NCBI RefSeq assembly: GCF_900106695.1
Contig: NZ_FNMZ01000003.1
Span: forward strand, 1 to 64,000
DNA: 64,000 nucleotides
Reading direction: 5' to 3'
DNA from: Albimonas donghaensis
GTDB lineage: Bacteria; Pseudomonadota; Alphaproteobacteria; Rhodobacterales; Rhodobacteraceae
Shown piece after piece: positions 41,450 to 50,035 of the stretch. A program made the translations under genes and the position numbers. The notes beneath the pieces were generated by a model that had not been told where the DNA came from, searched no databases, and saw nothing but the letters and a program-made list of their open reading frames with translations. Every line of letters begins with the position of its first letter. Position 1 is the first letter of the stretch.

Positions 41450-42346
41450 CTAGGCGGGGATCCGCCCGGCGATGCGGGCGATGGCGTCGGTGATCCGCGG
41501 GATCAGGCCGGCGGGAATGTTGTGGCCCATGCCAGGGATCTCCAGCATCTCCGCGCCGGGGACCGAGGCGGCGGTGTCGCGCCCCCCCTCCACCCGCACC
41601 AGCGGGTCGTCGGTCCCGTGGATCACCAGGAAGGGCAGGTCCACGCCGCCCAGCGCCGCGCGACGGTCCGGGGTGGCGAGGATGGCGCCGTATTGGCGCG
41701 CGAAACCGGCGGGACGATAGGCGCGCTCCACATCCGCCACGGCGCGGGCGCGGATCAGGGCCTCGTCCTCCGGCCAGCCGGGGCTGCCGATGACGCCGGC
41801 GGAGACCACGGACTGCGCCAGATAGGCCTCGCGATCCTCGAACGGATCGATCCGCGGACCGGTCAGCACCGCCATCGCCTCCGGCGTCGCCTGGGGCAGA
41901 TCGCCATGGCCGGTCGTCGACATGATCGAGGTGACCGAGCGCAGCTTGTCCGCGTGATGGATCGCCATCAACTGCACGATCATCCCGCCCATGGACGAGC
42001 CCACCACATGGGTCGGCCCCAGCCCCAGCGCCTCGATCAGCCCCGCCGCGTCGTCGGCCATGTCGACCAGCGTGTAGGGGGCGGAGGGCGTGCGGCCGGC
42101 CATCCGCTCCGCCACCAGGGCCTTGAAGTCGGGGATCCCGGCCGCGTCGAAGCCCTGCGACAGGCCGATGTCGCGGTTGTCCATCCGGATCACCCGGAAG
42201 CCCCTGTCGGCCAGCGCCGCGCAGAAGGCGTCCGAGTAGCGGGTCATCTGCATGCCCACCCCGGAAATCAGAAGAAGCGGTTCGCCGCCGGCGGGCCCCG
42301 TTTCGTCATGGAAAATCTCGATGCCGTTGGCCTGGATGCTGGGCAT
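41450..42346 (-). CDS. Alpha/beta-fold hydrolase
   Basis: A 298-residue hydrolase with the oxyanion-hole region LLLISGVGMQM, nucleophile elbow VVGSSMGGMIVQLMA (Ser), acid loop VIHGTDDPLV (Asp) and the C-terminal IPGMGHNIPAG (His), a complete triad. Close homologues are annotated as esterases or lactonases of unknown substrate. The frame is open far upstream, but MPSIQANGIEIFHDE at 42346 is where conserved sequence starts. It is divergent from an SDR gene over a 261-base gap that is AT-richer than its surroundings and contains GCTCATTTTTATCCGGATG near 42430. Confidence 0.88.
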   Translation of the reverse strand: MPSIQANGIEIFHDETGPAGGEPLLLISGVGMQMTRYSDAFCAALADRGFRVIRMDNRDIGLSQGFDAAGIPDFKALVAERMAGRTPSAPYTLVDMADDAAGLIEALGLGPTHVVGSSMGGMIVQLMAIHHADKLRSVTSIMSTTGHGDLPQATPEAMAVLTGPRIDPFEDREAYLAQSVVSAGVIGSPGWPEDEALIRARAVADVERAYRPAGFARQYGAILATPDRRAALGGVDLPFLVIHGTDDPLVRVEGGRDTAASVPGAEMLEIPGMGHNIPAGLIPRITDAIARIAGRIPA

Positions 42347-42607
42347 GGGTCGTCCTCTCCTCCCCCGCGGCCCGGTTCGCCGGGCCATCGCGTCGGTGGT
42401 AATGTCAAACAGGCGGCCAAGGAAGCCCCTTGGCTCATTTTTATCCGGATGAAAATTTTCCGCTATGCCGACATGGCGCCGCCCCCGCGGACCTGGCGAC
42501 GGACCCGGACCGGCGCGCGGCCCTGTTCGGGCGCGGCGAAACCCGATATTCGGAACCGAGCTATGGCGACGGCCGCAGAGCCGCGCCCCAAGGGAGGAAG
42601 ACCGAAC

Positions 42608-43504
42608 ATGAGCGAATCCAAGAGCCCCGCGCCCAAGAGCCCGGCCATCGACCTGACCGGCAAGGTCGCCATCGTCACCGGCGCCGCCTCGGGCATCGGA
42701 CGGGCGACCTCGAAGCTCTACGCGGCCGCCGGCGCCGCGGTGGTCTGCTGCGACAAGGCCGAGACGGTGGCCGAGACCGAGGCCGAGATCCGCGCCGCCG
42801 GCGGCCGCGCCGTGTCGATGACCATGGACGCGGGCGCGGAGGCCGACGTGGCCGCCGCGGTGGCGCTGGCGACGGACAGCTTCGGCGGGCTCGACATCTT
42901 CTACGCCAATGCCGGCATCTCCAATTTCGGCGGGCCGACGGATTTCTTCGACCACACGCCCGAGCAGTGGTCCGAGATCCTGCGCATCAACCTGATCGGC
43001 CCGTTCCTGGCCATCAAGCACGCGGTTCCGGCGATGGAGGCGCGGGGCGGCGGCGCGATCGTGGCCACGGCCTCGGTGGCGGGGCTGCGGGCCAATGCGG
43101 GGCCGACGCCCTATTCGGCCTCCAAGGCCGGGGTGATCAACCTGGTGCAGACCGCGGCGCAGGAGCTGATCGGCAAGAACATCCGCATCAACGCCATCTG
43201 CCCCGGCCTGATCGAGACCGGCATGACCCGCTACGCCTATGACTACGCCCGCGCCAAGGGTCGGGAGGACAAGATCGGCCAGCTCAACCCGATGAAGCGC
43301 GGCGGCGAGCCCGAGGAGATCGCGGGGATGGCGCTGTTCCTGGTCTCGGACCTGGCGAGCTACGTCAACGGCCAGGCGATGGCGGTGGACGGGGGGCTGA
43401 GCTCGACCCATCCCTTCGTTCCCGGCGGGCGGCCGACGGCGGCGATGCGCAAGGCCTCGGCCGGCGACCTGGACACGATGAAGGCGGCCCGCCCGGCGGA
43501 GTGA
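42608..43504 (+). CDS. Short-chain dehydrogenase/reductase (SDR)
   Basis: A 298-residue classical SDR: TGKVAIVTGAASGIGRATS is the glycine-rich dinucleotide fold entry, NAGISNFGG follows, and the active site is the Ser in TASVAGLRA with YSASKAG (Tyr and Lys). The C-terminal NGQAMAVDGGLS is standard. Extra residues at both ends make it longer than the usual 250. The AGGGAGGAAG ribosome-binding site supports the ATG at 42608. Asp in the CCDKAE position after strand 2 favours NAD(H) over NADP(H). It pairs divergently with the alpha/beta hydrolase. Confidence 0.92.
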   Translation: MSESKSPAPKSPAIDLTGKVAIVTGAASGIGRATSKLYAAAGAAVVCCDKAETVAETEAEIRAAGGRAVSMTMDAGAEADVAAAVALATDSFGGLDIFYANAGISNFGGPTDFFDHTPEQWSEILRINLIGPFLAIKHAVPAMEARGGGAIVATASVAGLRANAGPTPYSASKAGVINLVQTAAQELIGKNIRINAICPGLIETGMTRYAYDYARAKGREDKIGQLNPMKRGGEPEEIAGMALFLVSDLASYVNGQAMAVDGGLSSTHPFVPGGRPTAAMRKASAGDLDTMKAARPAE

Positions 43505-43510
43505 GGACGC

Positions 43511-43545
43511 GCGCGCGCCCGTCCCCGCCGGGGAGGGGCGCGCGC
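43511..43545. terminator. Long hairpin between convergent SDR and AhpD-like genes
   Basis: GCGCGCGCCC pairs with GGGCGCGCGC, enclosing an inner TCCCC/GGGGA stem. It starts 6 bases after the SDR stop and ends at the AhpD-like gene's stop. There is no T tract; a bidirectional terminator is likely. Confidence 0.65.
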
Positions 43546-43890
43546 TCAGGCTTCGGCGGCTTCGAACTGGTCGAAGGCGTCCAGCGCCTTGGCCCCGTAC
43601 ATCAGCGACGGCCCGCCGCCCATGTAGAGACACATGGCCACCGTCTCGGCGATCTGCTCGCGGGTCGCGTCATGGCGGCGGGCGGCGCGGACATGAAAGC
43701 CGATGCAGCCGTCGCAATGGGCGGATATGCCGATGGCGAGCGCGATCAGTTCCTTGGTCATCGGGTCGATCGCGCCGGGCTGGGTCGCGGCCCGGGCGAG
43801 CTGGGCGAAGCCCTGCTGGGCGCCGGGCTGGGCCTCGCGGAACTTGGCGAGCTGGCGGTTGGTGTCGTTGAGGAAGGCGGGCCAGTCCAT
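43546..43890 (-). CDS. Carboxymuconolactone decarboxylase-family (AhpD-like) protein
   Basis: A 114-residue helical protein with the AhpD-type redox motif in ISAHCDGCIGFHVRAA (CxxC followed by His), preceded by MTKELIALAIG and followed by ETVAMCLYMGGGPSLMYG. The CxxC-x3-H arrangement marks alkylhydroperoxidase-like members rather than true decarboxylases, suggesting a thiol-peroxidase role. The start at 43890 gives the usual single-domain length. An FNR-type dyad lies 68 bases upstream. Confidence 0.9.
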   Translation of the reverse strand: MDWPAFLNDTNRQLAKFREAQPGAQQGFAQLARAATQPGAIDPMTKELIALAIGISAHCDGCIGFHVRAARRHDATREQIAETVAMCLYMGGGPSLMYGAKALDAFDQFEAAEA

Positions 43891-43957
43891 GAGTCGGTAT
43901 CTCGCATTCGAATATGATTGATCCGCGGCACGATCGCGCCCCGCGGACCGGCGCGCC

Positions 43958-43971
43958 TTGAGGCAGGTCAA
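43958..43971 (-). promoter_or_regulatory. FNR/Anr-type dyad TTGA-N6-TCAA
   Basis: TTGA-GGCAGG-TCAA matches the core FNR/FnrL consensus dyad. It lies 68 bases upstream of the AhpD-like start (minus strand) and 230 bases upstream of pgsA (plus strand), so oxygen-dependent control of the AhpD-like gene is the more plausible reading. The rest of 43891-44202 has no gene. Confidence 0.45.
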
Positions 43972-44202
43972 TCGCCCGGCCGCGCCGGACCGAAAGCCGC
44001 GCCGCGACCGTCGCGCCATTCGCGCCCGGGCGCCGGCGCGGCGCGTCTCCCTGGGCGCCCGGAGGCGCGGTTTCGGGCGGAACCCGCGGGGACGAGACCC
44101 GAGCGCCCCTCCTCGTCACGCCCCCCCCCGGGCGCCCCTCGTCGCCCATCGGCGCCCATCGGCGCCTTGACAGTCCCGCCCTCCGCGGAGGATGCAGCCT
44201 GC

Positions 44203-44787
44203 ATGCCGTTGACCATTCCCAACCTGCTGACCGTGTTCCGCCTGCTCGCCGCCCCTGCGGTGGCGCTGGTCTTCGTGGCCCTGCCCCGACCCGCGGCGGA
44301 CCTGTGGGCGCTGGGGCTGTTCCTCGGCGCCTCCTTCACCGATTTCCTCGACGGCTGGCTGGCGCGGCGCTTCAACCAGCAGACCGAGTTCGGGCGGATG
44401 CTCGACCCCATCGCCGACAAGGCCATGGTGATGACCGCGCTCGCGGTGGTGATGATGCTGGCCGGGCCCGATCCCTGGATGATCCCGCCCGCCGCGGCGA
44501 TCTTCCTGCGCGAGACCGCGGTGTCGGGCCTGCGCGAACATCTGGCGGGGCGGGTCTCGATTCCGGTGACGAAGCTCGCCAAATGGAAGACGACGGTGCA
44601 GATGGCGGCCATCGGCGTGCTGATGGGCGGCTTCTGGGCGGGCGCCGGCGGCTGGCCGGCGGCGGCGGGGCCGTTGGAGGCTGCGGGGATCGCGCTGCTG
44701 TGGCTCGCCGGCGCGCTGACGCTGATCACCGGCTGGGACTATTTCCGGCGGGGGCTCGCGAGCCACGCGATGACGGGAGAACGCTGA
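44203..44787 (+). CDS. pgsA: CDP-diacylglycerol--glycerol-3-phosphate 3-phosphatidyltransferase
   Basis: A 194-residue inner-membrane enzyme making phosphatidylglycerol-phosphate, the committed step to phosphatidylglycerol and cardiolipin. It opens LTIPNLLTVFRLLAAP and has the full CDP-alcohol phosphotransferase signature from DFLDGWLARRF to GRMLDPIADK (DxxDGxxAR...GxxxDxxxD). Four to five membrane spans are visible. The ATG at 44203 is preceded by GGAGGATG. The stop overlaps moaD by one base, giving a pgsA-moaD-moaE operon, an arrangement common in alphaproteobacteria. Confidence 0.95.
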   Translation: MPLTIPNLLTVFRLLAAPAVALVFVALPRPAADLWALGLFLGASFTDFLDGWLARRFNQQTEFGRMLDPIADKAMVMTALAVVMMLAGPDPWMIPPAAAIFLRETAVSGLREHLAGRVSIPVTKLAKWKTTVQMAAIGVLMGGFWAGAGGWPAAAGPLEAAGIALLWLAGALTLITGWDYFRRGLASHAMTGER

Positions 44788-45032
44788 TGCAGGTGCTGTA
44801 TTTCGCCTGGCTGCGGGAGCGGGTGGGCGCGGGGCGGGAGGAGATCGCCTCCGACGCCCCCACCGTGGCCGCGCTGGTGGAGGAGTTGCGGGCGAAGGAC
44901 GAACGCTACGCGCTCGCCTTCGAGGACCTGTCGGCCGTGCGCGTCGCCGTGGACCAGGAGGCGGCGGAGTTCGACGCGCCGCTGGCCGGCGTGCGGGAAC
45001 TGGCCTTCTTCCCCCCGGTGACCGGCGGATGA
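44787..45032 (+). CDS. moaD: Molybdopterin synthase sulfur-carrier subunit MoaD
   Basis: An 81-residue ubiquitin-like protein (VLYFAWLRERVGAGREE opening, ELAFFPPVTGG ending). The C-terminal Gly-Gly is thiocarboxylated and donates sulfur to precursor Z in molybdenum cofactor synthesis. It overlaps pgsA by one base and moaE by four (ATGA), so the pair of molybdopterin synthase subunits is made in a coupled manner. Confidence 0.93.
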   Translation: MQVLYFAWLRERVGAGREEIASDAPTVAALVEELRAKDERYALAFEDLSAVRVAVDQEAAEFDAPLAGVRELAFFPPVTGG

Positions 45033-45535
45033 CGGAGCCCGCGCCCCCGACCGCGCCCCCGACTGCGCAGGGGCCCGCGCCGGTGGTGCATGTCTCGGTC
45101 CAGGCGGCGGATTTCGACATCGGCGCGGAGATCGACCGGCTGACCGCGGGCCGCGCCGATATCGGCGCCGTGGCGACCTTTACCGGGCTGGTGCGCGATC
45201 ATGCCGGCGGAGTTCCGATTTCGGGGATGGAGCTGGAGCACTATCCCGGCATGACCGAAGCCGCCCTGCGCGCCATCGCCGACGCGGCGCGGGCGCGCTG
45301 GCCCCTGCAGGGGGTGACGGTGATCCATCGCTACGGGCCGCTGGCGCCGGCCGCGCGGATCGTGCTGGTGGCCTGCGCCTCGCCGCATCGCGGGGCGGCC
45401 TTCGAGGCGGCGGAGTTCGTGATGGACTACCTCAAGACCCGCGCGCCGTTCTGGAAGAAAGAGACGACGCCCGAGGGCGCCCGCTGGGTCGACGCCCGCG
45501 AGGCCGACGACGAGGCCGCCGCCCGCTGGCGCTGA
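45029..45535 (+). CDS. moaE: Molybdopterin synthase catalytic subunit MoaE
   Basis: A 168-residue subunit that, with MoaD, turns cyclic pyranopterin monophosphate into molybdopterin. Conserved blocks are VATFTGLVRDHAGG, LELEHYPGMTE-like MELEHYPGMTE, VTVIHRYGPLAP, and the C-terminal KTRAPFWKKE with the lysines that hold the MoaD tail. About 15 Pro/Thr-rich residues at the N terminus are extra. Its start overlaps moaD. It is the last gene of the operon; the 190-base gap after it holds short tandem repeats. Confidence 0.94.
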   Translation: MTEPAPPTAPPTAQGPAPVVHVSVQAADFDIGAEIDRLTAGRADIGAVATFTGLVRDHAGGVPISGMELEHYPGMTEAALRAIADAARARWPLQGVTVIHRYGPLAPAARIVLVACASPHRGAAFEAAEFVMDYLKTRAPFWKKETTPEGARWVDAREADDEAAARWR

Positions 45536-45700
45536 CCCCGCGCGACGGGAGCCGCGCGTCCGCCCGGACGAGAGCGGCGCCCTTGCGCCCGCGCGGCGCG
45601 GAACCGGGGCCGAGGGCGGGACCGGGGCCGGGCGGCGTCGGTCCGTCCGCGGCGATCAGGCCTCGGCGCTCAGGCTGCGACGATCAGGCCTGGGCGCTCC

Positions 45701-45728
45701 GGCGTCTCGGGTCAGGCGTCTCGGGTCA
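45701..45728. repeat. Tandem 14-base repeat spanning the stop codon of the SOS peptidase
   Basis: GGCGTCTCGGGTCA occurs twice head to tail (45701-45714, 45715-45728), followed by a partial third copy inside the coding sequence. A second, diverged pair built on CGATCAGGCCT lies just to the left (about 45654-45692). The stop codon of the adjacent gene is inside the repeat, so unit loss or gain could alter its C terminus. Confidence 0.8.
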
Positions 45729-46430
45729 GGCGTCGGGGAGATCGATCGGGTCGATCAGCTGCGGATCGTCGTCCTTCACGCCGTTGACCCGCCGCGAGAC
45801 CTCGTGGAACGCCCAGAAACCCGGTTCGGCCGCCCGCATCAGGCGCGCGGCGCCGCGGCCCTCCTCCCCCAGCCACAACCCGTAGTTCTCCGGGGCGATG
45901 GTCACCGGCTCGCGGTGATGGATGCCGGCGATGGTCTCGGAAGCGGCGGTGGTGACCATGGCGCAGGCGGCGATGGGCGGCGCGCCCTCGGGCCCGCGCC
46001 AGATCTCCCACACGGCGGCGAAAGCGAAGAGCGAGCCCTCGGGCGGGCCGGCCGCAGGGCGCAGCCAGAACGGGCGCTTGGGCTCGGCGTCGCGCAGCCA
46101 TTCGTAGAACCCGTCGGCCGGGATCAGGCAGCGCCGGGCGCGGGCGGCGTCGCGAAAGGCGGGTTTCTCGGCGATCGTCTCGGCGCGGGCGTTGATCAGC
46201 AGGGGGCCGCCATTCGGGGCCTTGTACCAGCGCGGGATGAAGCCCCAGCGCAGGGGCGCCAGCAGCCGGTCGCCGTCATGGTTCAGCACCACGGGAATGT
46301 CGGTGGTCGGGCAGACGTTCCAGCGCGGGCCGAGATTGCCCAGCCGCTCCGCCAGCTTCGGGCTGGGGGCGGCCGAGAAATGCTCCAGCACCGCGGTCTG
46401 GGGCGTGGTCAGGGCGAAACGTCCGCACAT
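45726..46430 (-). CDS. SOS response-associated peptidase (YedK/HMCES family, SRAP)
   Basis: A 234-residue SRAP protein. Processing of the initiator Met exposes Cys2 (MCGRFAL), which forms a thiazolidine crosslink with abasic sites in single-stranded DNA and protects them. Other conserved parts are LRWGFIPRWYK, NARAETIAEKPAFR, CLIPADGFYEW (catalytic Glu) and the His segment GIHHREPV, which is more commonly HxRMP. Length is normal. No LexA-type box (GTTC-N7-GTTC) is seen upstream. Confidence 0.94.
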   Translation of the reverse strand: MCGRFALTTPQTAVLEHFSAAPSPKLAERLGNLGPRWNVCPTTDIPVVLNHDGDRLLAPLRWGFIPRWYKAPNGGPLLINARAETIAEKPAFRDAARARRCLIPADGFYEWLRDAEPKRPFWLRPAAGPPEGSLFAFAAVWEIWRGPEGAPPIAACAMVTTAASETIAGIHHREPVTIAPENYGLWLGEEGRGAARLMRAAEPGFWAFHEVSRRVNGVKDDDPQLIDPIDLPDA

Positions 46431-46533
46431 GGGGGTTTTGTAAGCGGCGACGGCGGGGAAGGGAATGGGGCGGGCGGCCCGGGCGGGCGAACCTCGCGCG
46501 TCAGCGCGGGGGAGTCCCGTCCCGGGCCGCCCC

Positions 46534-47814
46534 TCAGACCAGCCCCTTCACCGAACCCGCAGGCGCCAGCGGCCGACGGATGGCGAGCAGACGCTTCGCC
46601 TCCTCCCCCCGGCCCAGCTTCAGCAGCGCCCCCGCCATGGCGAACTCGATCAGGTCCCGCTGCGCCCGGCTGCCGCCGATCCGGGCGTGATCGGTCATCG
46701 CCTTCGCCAACGGGTCCAGCGCGTCGGCCCAGCGGCCCTCGGCCAGGGCGCCGAAGGCCTCGGCCAGCAGCCGCACCAGGTCCCCGGCCGGCCCCCTGGC
46801 GTCGCGCAGGATGCGGGCCAGCGCCTCGCCCTCCCCGGCCATGGCGTGGGCCAGCGCCGCGTGCACGTCGGCGAAGGCGATGCCCGGCTTCGGGAACCGC
46901 TCCGACGCGTAGGCGCTGATCGCCCGCCACCGCGCCGGGTCCACCCGCACCCCCGCCAGCTCCGCCCGGTAGAGGATCGCGGCCATGTCGGTCAGCACGT
47001 TCAGCGCCGGCCCCGCCCCGGTCTCCGGCGCGATGTCGGCGTCCACCACCGCCCACATGGTCGCCTCGTCCCCCCGCTCCAGCGCCCAGAGCGCGATATG
47101 CCAGTTCACGTGGCAATGCAGGATGCCGCCCCGCGCATAGTCCTTCCGCCAGGCGTCGAGATAGGCGTAGCCGGCCTCGGTCTCGCCGTTCTCGTAATGC
47201 AGGTGGGAGCGGATATGCGCCCCGTTGGCGTTGCGCGGATTGCCCTCCAGCGACCGCGTGATGGTCGCTTCCGCCGGCCCGGTCGCCCCGGATTCCATCT
47301 GCGAGAAGGCGTGCTGCGCGAGAAACCACCAGTCGTCGCCGTAATGCGGCGCCAGCGCGGCGGTGAAGGCCAGCTGCTCCGCCTCCCGCCCCGGCTGGCC
47401 GGAAAAGCCGATCAGCCCGAACACCCCGGTGCAGGTCTGCACGGTCATCGCGTCGCGCGGATGCGCGGCGGCCTGGGCGCGGATGGCGGCCATGGCCTCG
47501 GCCCCGCGACCCTCGATCAGCAGGCCCAGCGCGTGAAGCTGCCCGGCCTCGCGCGGGGTGACGGGCCGCGCCCCGGCGGCGGCGCGGGCGGCGGCCAGCG
47601 CCTCGCGCGCCGGGCCGGGCGCGCCGCGGGCCTGACGATCGCGGGCCAGGGCCAGATGCGCGAGCGCGAAATCCGGGTCCTCCCCGGCGGCGCGGGTGAA
47701 AGCGGTCTCCGCCCCCGCATCCGCGGCGAGGAACAGGTCCATGCCCTCCGCATAGGCGTCCCGGGCCGCGGCGGAGCCGGTGGTCAGGGCGTTGTCATAG
47801 CGGTCGCGCAGCAT
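46534..47814 (-). CDS. Tetratricopeptide-repeat protein, TTC38-like
   Basis: A 426-residue helical repeat protein resembling the TTC38 family: helical hairpins throughout (for example AFTRAAGEDPDFALAHLALA and AFTAALAPHYGDDWWFLAQH), and a central segment HCHVNWHIALWALERGDEA. TPR proteins mediate protein contacts; the role of this family is unknown in bacteria. The ATG at 47814 follows AGGGAGACC and is preferred over an upstream in-frame start. There is no signal peptide, so it is probably cytosolic. Confidence 0.85.
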   Translation of the reverse strand: MLRDRYDNALTTGSAAARDAYAEGMDLFLAADAGAETAFTRAAGEDPDFALAHLALARDRQARGAPGPAREALAAARAAAGARPVTPREAGQLHALGLLIEGRGAEAMAAIRAQAAAHPRDAMTVQTCTGVFGLIGFSGQPGREAEQLAFTAALAPHYGDDWWFLAQHAFSQMESGATGPAEATITRSLEGNPRNANGAHIRSHLHYENGETEAGYAYLDAWRKDYARGGILHCHVNWHIALWALERGDEATMWAVVDADIAPETGAGPALNVLTDMAAILYRAELAGVRVDPARWRAISAYASERFPKPGIAFADVHAALAHAMAGEGEALARILRDARGPAGDLVRLLAEAFGALAEGRWADALDPLAKAMTDHARIGGSRAQRDLIEFAMAGALLKLGRGEEAKRLLAIRRPLAPAGSVKGLV

Positions 47815-47880
47815 GGCCGGTCTCCCTGCATCCCATATCGGGGGCAAGGCTAGCACGGTCCCCGCCCGGAGGCGGAGACG

Positions 47881-47912
47881 AAAAACCCCGCCGCGGACGA
47901 ACCGCGACGGGG
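47881..47912 (-). terminator. Rho-independent terminator of the 5'-nucleotidase gene
   Basis: Reading the minus strand, CCCCGTCGCGG / CCGCGGCGGGG (one mismatch, 5-base loop) is followed by T5. It lies 77 bases past the nucleotidase stop and ahead of the TPR gene, so those two genes are separate units. Confidence 0.88.
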
Positions 47913-47988
47913 CGAAGGGGATCGCATCGGATCGGAGCGAAAGCGGGCGGGGGCGCGGGCGCGGCGGCCCGCCCCCGCCCCGCGCGGC

Positions 47989-49572
47989 TCACTTCTTCGA
48001 GATGCGCTCATCCACATAGGGCGTGTAGGGGGCGTTGGCCGAGAGGTAATCGGCCACCACCTCCTCCAGCCCCGGGCCGAAGTCATAGGCGTCGGCGGCG
48101 GCGGTGGCGAAGATCTTGTAGCCGTCGCCGCCCGAGCGCATGTAGTTGTTCGACACCACGCCGTAGACCTTCTCGGGGTCCAGCGCCGCGCCGCCGACCT
48201 CGACCGACACGATGCGCGCGCCCGCTTCCGCGGCCGGATCCCACACGAAGCTCATGCCCGCGACCTGCGGGAAGCGCCCGGCGCCTTCCTCGACCTGGCT
48301 CACGCCGTTCTCCAGCGCCGCCACCAGGTCCGCGCCCTTCAGGTTGAAGGTGGCCAGCGTGTTCTGGAAGGGCAGCACGGTCAGCACCTCGCCCATGGTC
48401 ACTTCGCCGGCGTCGATGGAGGCGCGCAGCCCCCCGCCATTGGTGATCGCCACGTCCACGCCCTGGTCCTTGACCCGGTCCAGCATGGCGTCGGCGACCA
48501 GCACGCCCATCTCGCACACGCCGGAGCGGCACATGGACTTGTCGCCGCCGATCGGCGCGTCGGTGGCGGCGACCACTTCCTCGCGGATCGACTGGAGCGG
48601 CTCGGCGAGCTCCTCCAGCCGGCCCTTGATCCGCGCGTTCTCCTCGACCGACCCGTCGAGCAGCAGCGGCTCGCCCGAGGCGGTGACGATCTTGCCCGCG
48701 TCGTCGAAGACCACGTCCAGCTTGCCCAGGAACTTGCCGTAGGCATAGGCGGAGACGATGGCCGTGTCGCCGCCGTCCGGTCCCTTGACCATGGTCGGAT
48801 AGGGGCCCTCGGCCCGATCCGAGGTGTTGGACAGCAGGGTGTTGGTGTGCCCGCCCACGATCACGTCGATGCCCGCGACCTCGGCCGCGACCCGCTGGTC
48901 GACGCCGTAGCCGGAATGGGACAGGACCACGATCTTGTTCACGCCCTCGGCGGTCAGCTTCTCGACCTCGCGGGCGACGGCGGCGGACGGGTCCTCGAAG
49001 GTGATGTTCTTGCCCGGCGAGGCGAGCTCATCGGTGTTGTAGGGGGTCAGGCCGATCAGGCCGATCTTCTCGCCGCCCTTCTCCACGATGGCGGAGGGCA
49101 TCAGCTTGCCGGCCAGCGCCGGCTCGGCGGAGACGTCGGCGTTGGACATCAGCACCGGGAAGGACACCGCCTCCATGAAGCCGGCGAGCACTTCGGGGCC
49201 GTCGTCGAATTCGTGGTTGCCGACGGTCATGCCGTCATAGGCCATGGCGTTCATCATCTCCGCCGCGGCCTTGCCCTTGTAGAAGGTGTAGAACAGCGTG
49301 CCCTGGAACTGGTCGCCGCCGTCCACCAGCAGGTTGACCGGGGCCTCGGCGCGCGCGGCCTCCACGGCGGTGATCAGGCGGGCGGAGCCGCCGAAGCACT
49401 TGCCCTCGGCATTGTCCGCCGCGGAGCAGCCGCTGTCGTATTTCGAAATCGGCTCGAGCCGCGAATGCACGTCGTTGGTGTGCAGAATCGAGATCGAGAA
49501 ATCGGCGAGCGCGGCGGCCGGCGCCATGAGCGCCAGCGCGGCGGCGCCGGCGAGGAAGGTGCGGGTGGTCAT
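47989..49572 (-). CDS. Periplasmic bifunctional metallophosphatase / 5'-nucleotidase
   Basis: A 527-residue exported enzyme of the UshA/SoxB superfamily, expected to release phosphate and nucleosides from nucleotides in the periplasm. After a signal peptide (residues 1-23, ending ALA) come the metallophosphatase motifs ILHTNDVHSR, VDGGDQFQG, VGNHEFD, VLSHSGYG and GGHTNT. The C-terminal 5'-nucleotidase domain follows with GGGLRASIDAGEV and SNNYMRSGGDGY. The ATG at 49572 is preceded by GGAGCG. It forms its own unit with a good terminator. No Pho-box search is possible by eye. Confidence 0.92.
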   Translation of the reverse strand: MTTRTFLAGAAALALMAPAAALADFSISILHTNDVHSRLEPISKYDSGCSAADNAEGKCFGGSARLITAVEAARAEAPVNLLVDGGDQFQGTLFYTFYKGKAAAEMMNAMAYDGMTVGNHEFDDGPEVLAGFMEAVSFPVLMSNADVSAEPALAGKLMPSAIVEKGGEKIGLIGLTPYNTDELASPGKNITFEDPSAAVAREVEKLTAEGVNKIVVLSHSGYGVDQRVAAEVAGIDVIVGGHTNTLLSNTSDRAEGPYPTMVKGPDGGDTAIVSAYAYGKFLGKLDVVFDDAGKIVTASGEPLLLDGSVEENARIKGRLEELAEPLQSIREEVVAATDAPIGGDKSMCRSGVCEMGVLVADAMLDRVKDQGVDVAITNGGGLRASIDAGEVTMGEVLTVLPFQNTLATFNLKGADLVAALENGVSQVEEGAGRFPQVAGMSFVWDPAAEAGARIVSVEVGGAALDPEKVYGVVSNNYMRSGGDGYKIFATAAADAYDFGPGLEEVVADYLSANAPYTPYVDERISKK

Positions 49573-49980
49573 GGGACGCTCCATGTCGGTTATGTGACGG
49601 TCAGCCTGCGCGGGTTCGGGGTTCGAACGCAAGGGCGACGCGGCGCGATGGGCGCGCGGACGAGCATGGAGGGCGCTGGCGACGAATTCGCGACAGGACG
49701 CGGGAGGCGCTCGCCCGGGCGGGGCGAGCGGAGCGCGGGGGCGAAGAGACGGCGCCGCGCGCATCCCCGGCGCCGGCCGCGGCGGGCGCGCGGGCGCGGC
49801 TCTCGGACGCTCGGGGCCGCGGCTCCCCCCCGGCGGGCGGCGCGAAGGACCGGGGGGAGGGAGCCGCGCGTCGACCAAGGCGCGTGTGGCACGGGTCCGC
49901 CCGCGCGGCGCGGGAAGGTCGGCGCCCGGCGGAACCGTCGCCGGCGGGCGAAGGACGCGCCGGACGGGGCCCGAAACGCG
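49573..49980. other. Gene-free spacer between the nucleotidase and rpsD
   Basis: About 400 bases of very GC-rich DNA with purine-rich runs (GGCGAGCGGAGCGCGGGGGCG type). No frame shows a believable protein, and no promoter is obvious for the nucleotidase. Confidence 0.4.
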
Positions 49981-50010
49981 AAGGGGCCGCGCCTCGCGGC
50001 GCGGCCCCTT
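49981..50010 (-). terminator. Terminator hairpin of rpsD
   Basis: A perfect 13-bp stem AAGGGGCCGCGCC / GGCGCGGCCCCTT with a TCGC loop, 25 bases past the rpsD stop, followed on the minus strand by TCGCGTTTCGG. The T content is low but the stem is very stable. Confidence 0.7.
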
Positions 50011-50035
50011 CCGAAACGCGTCGATCCGGTCGGGA

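Noticed and set aside
45726-46430. LexA box before the SOS-associated peptidase
   Set aside because: No GTTC-N7-GTTC or close variant is visible in the upstream 100 bases despite the gene's name.
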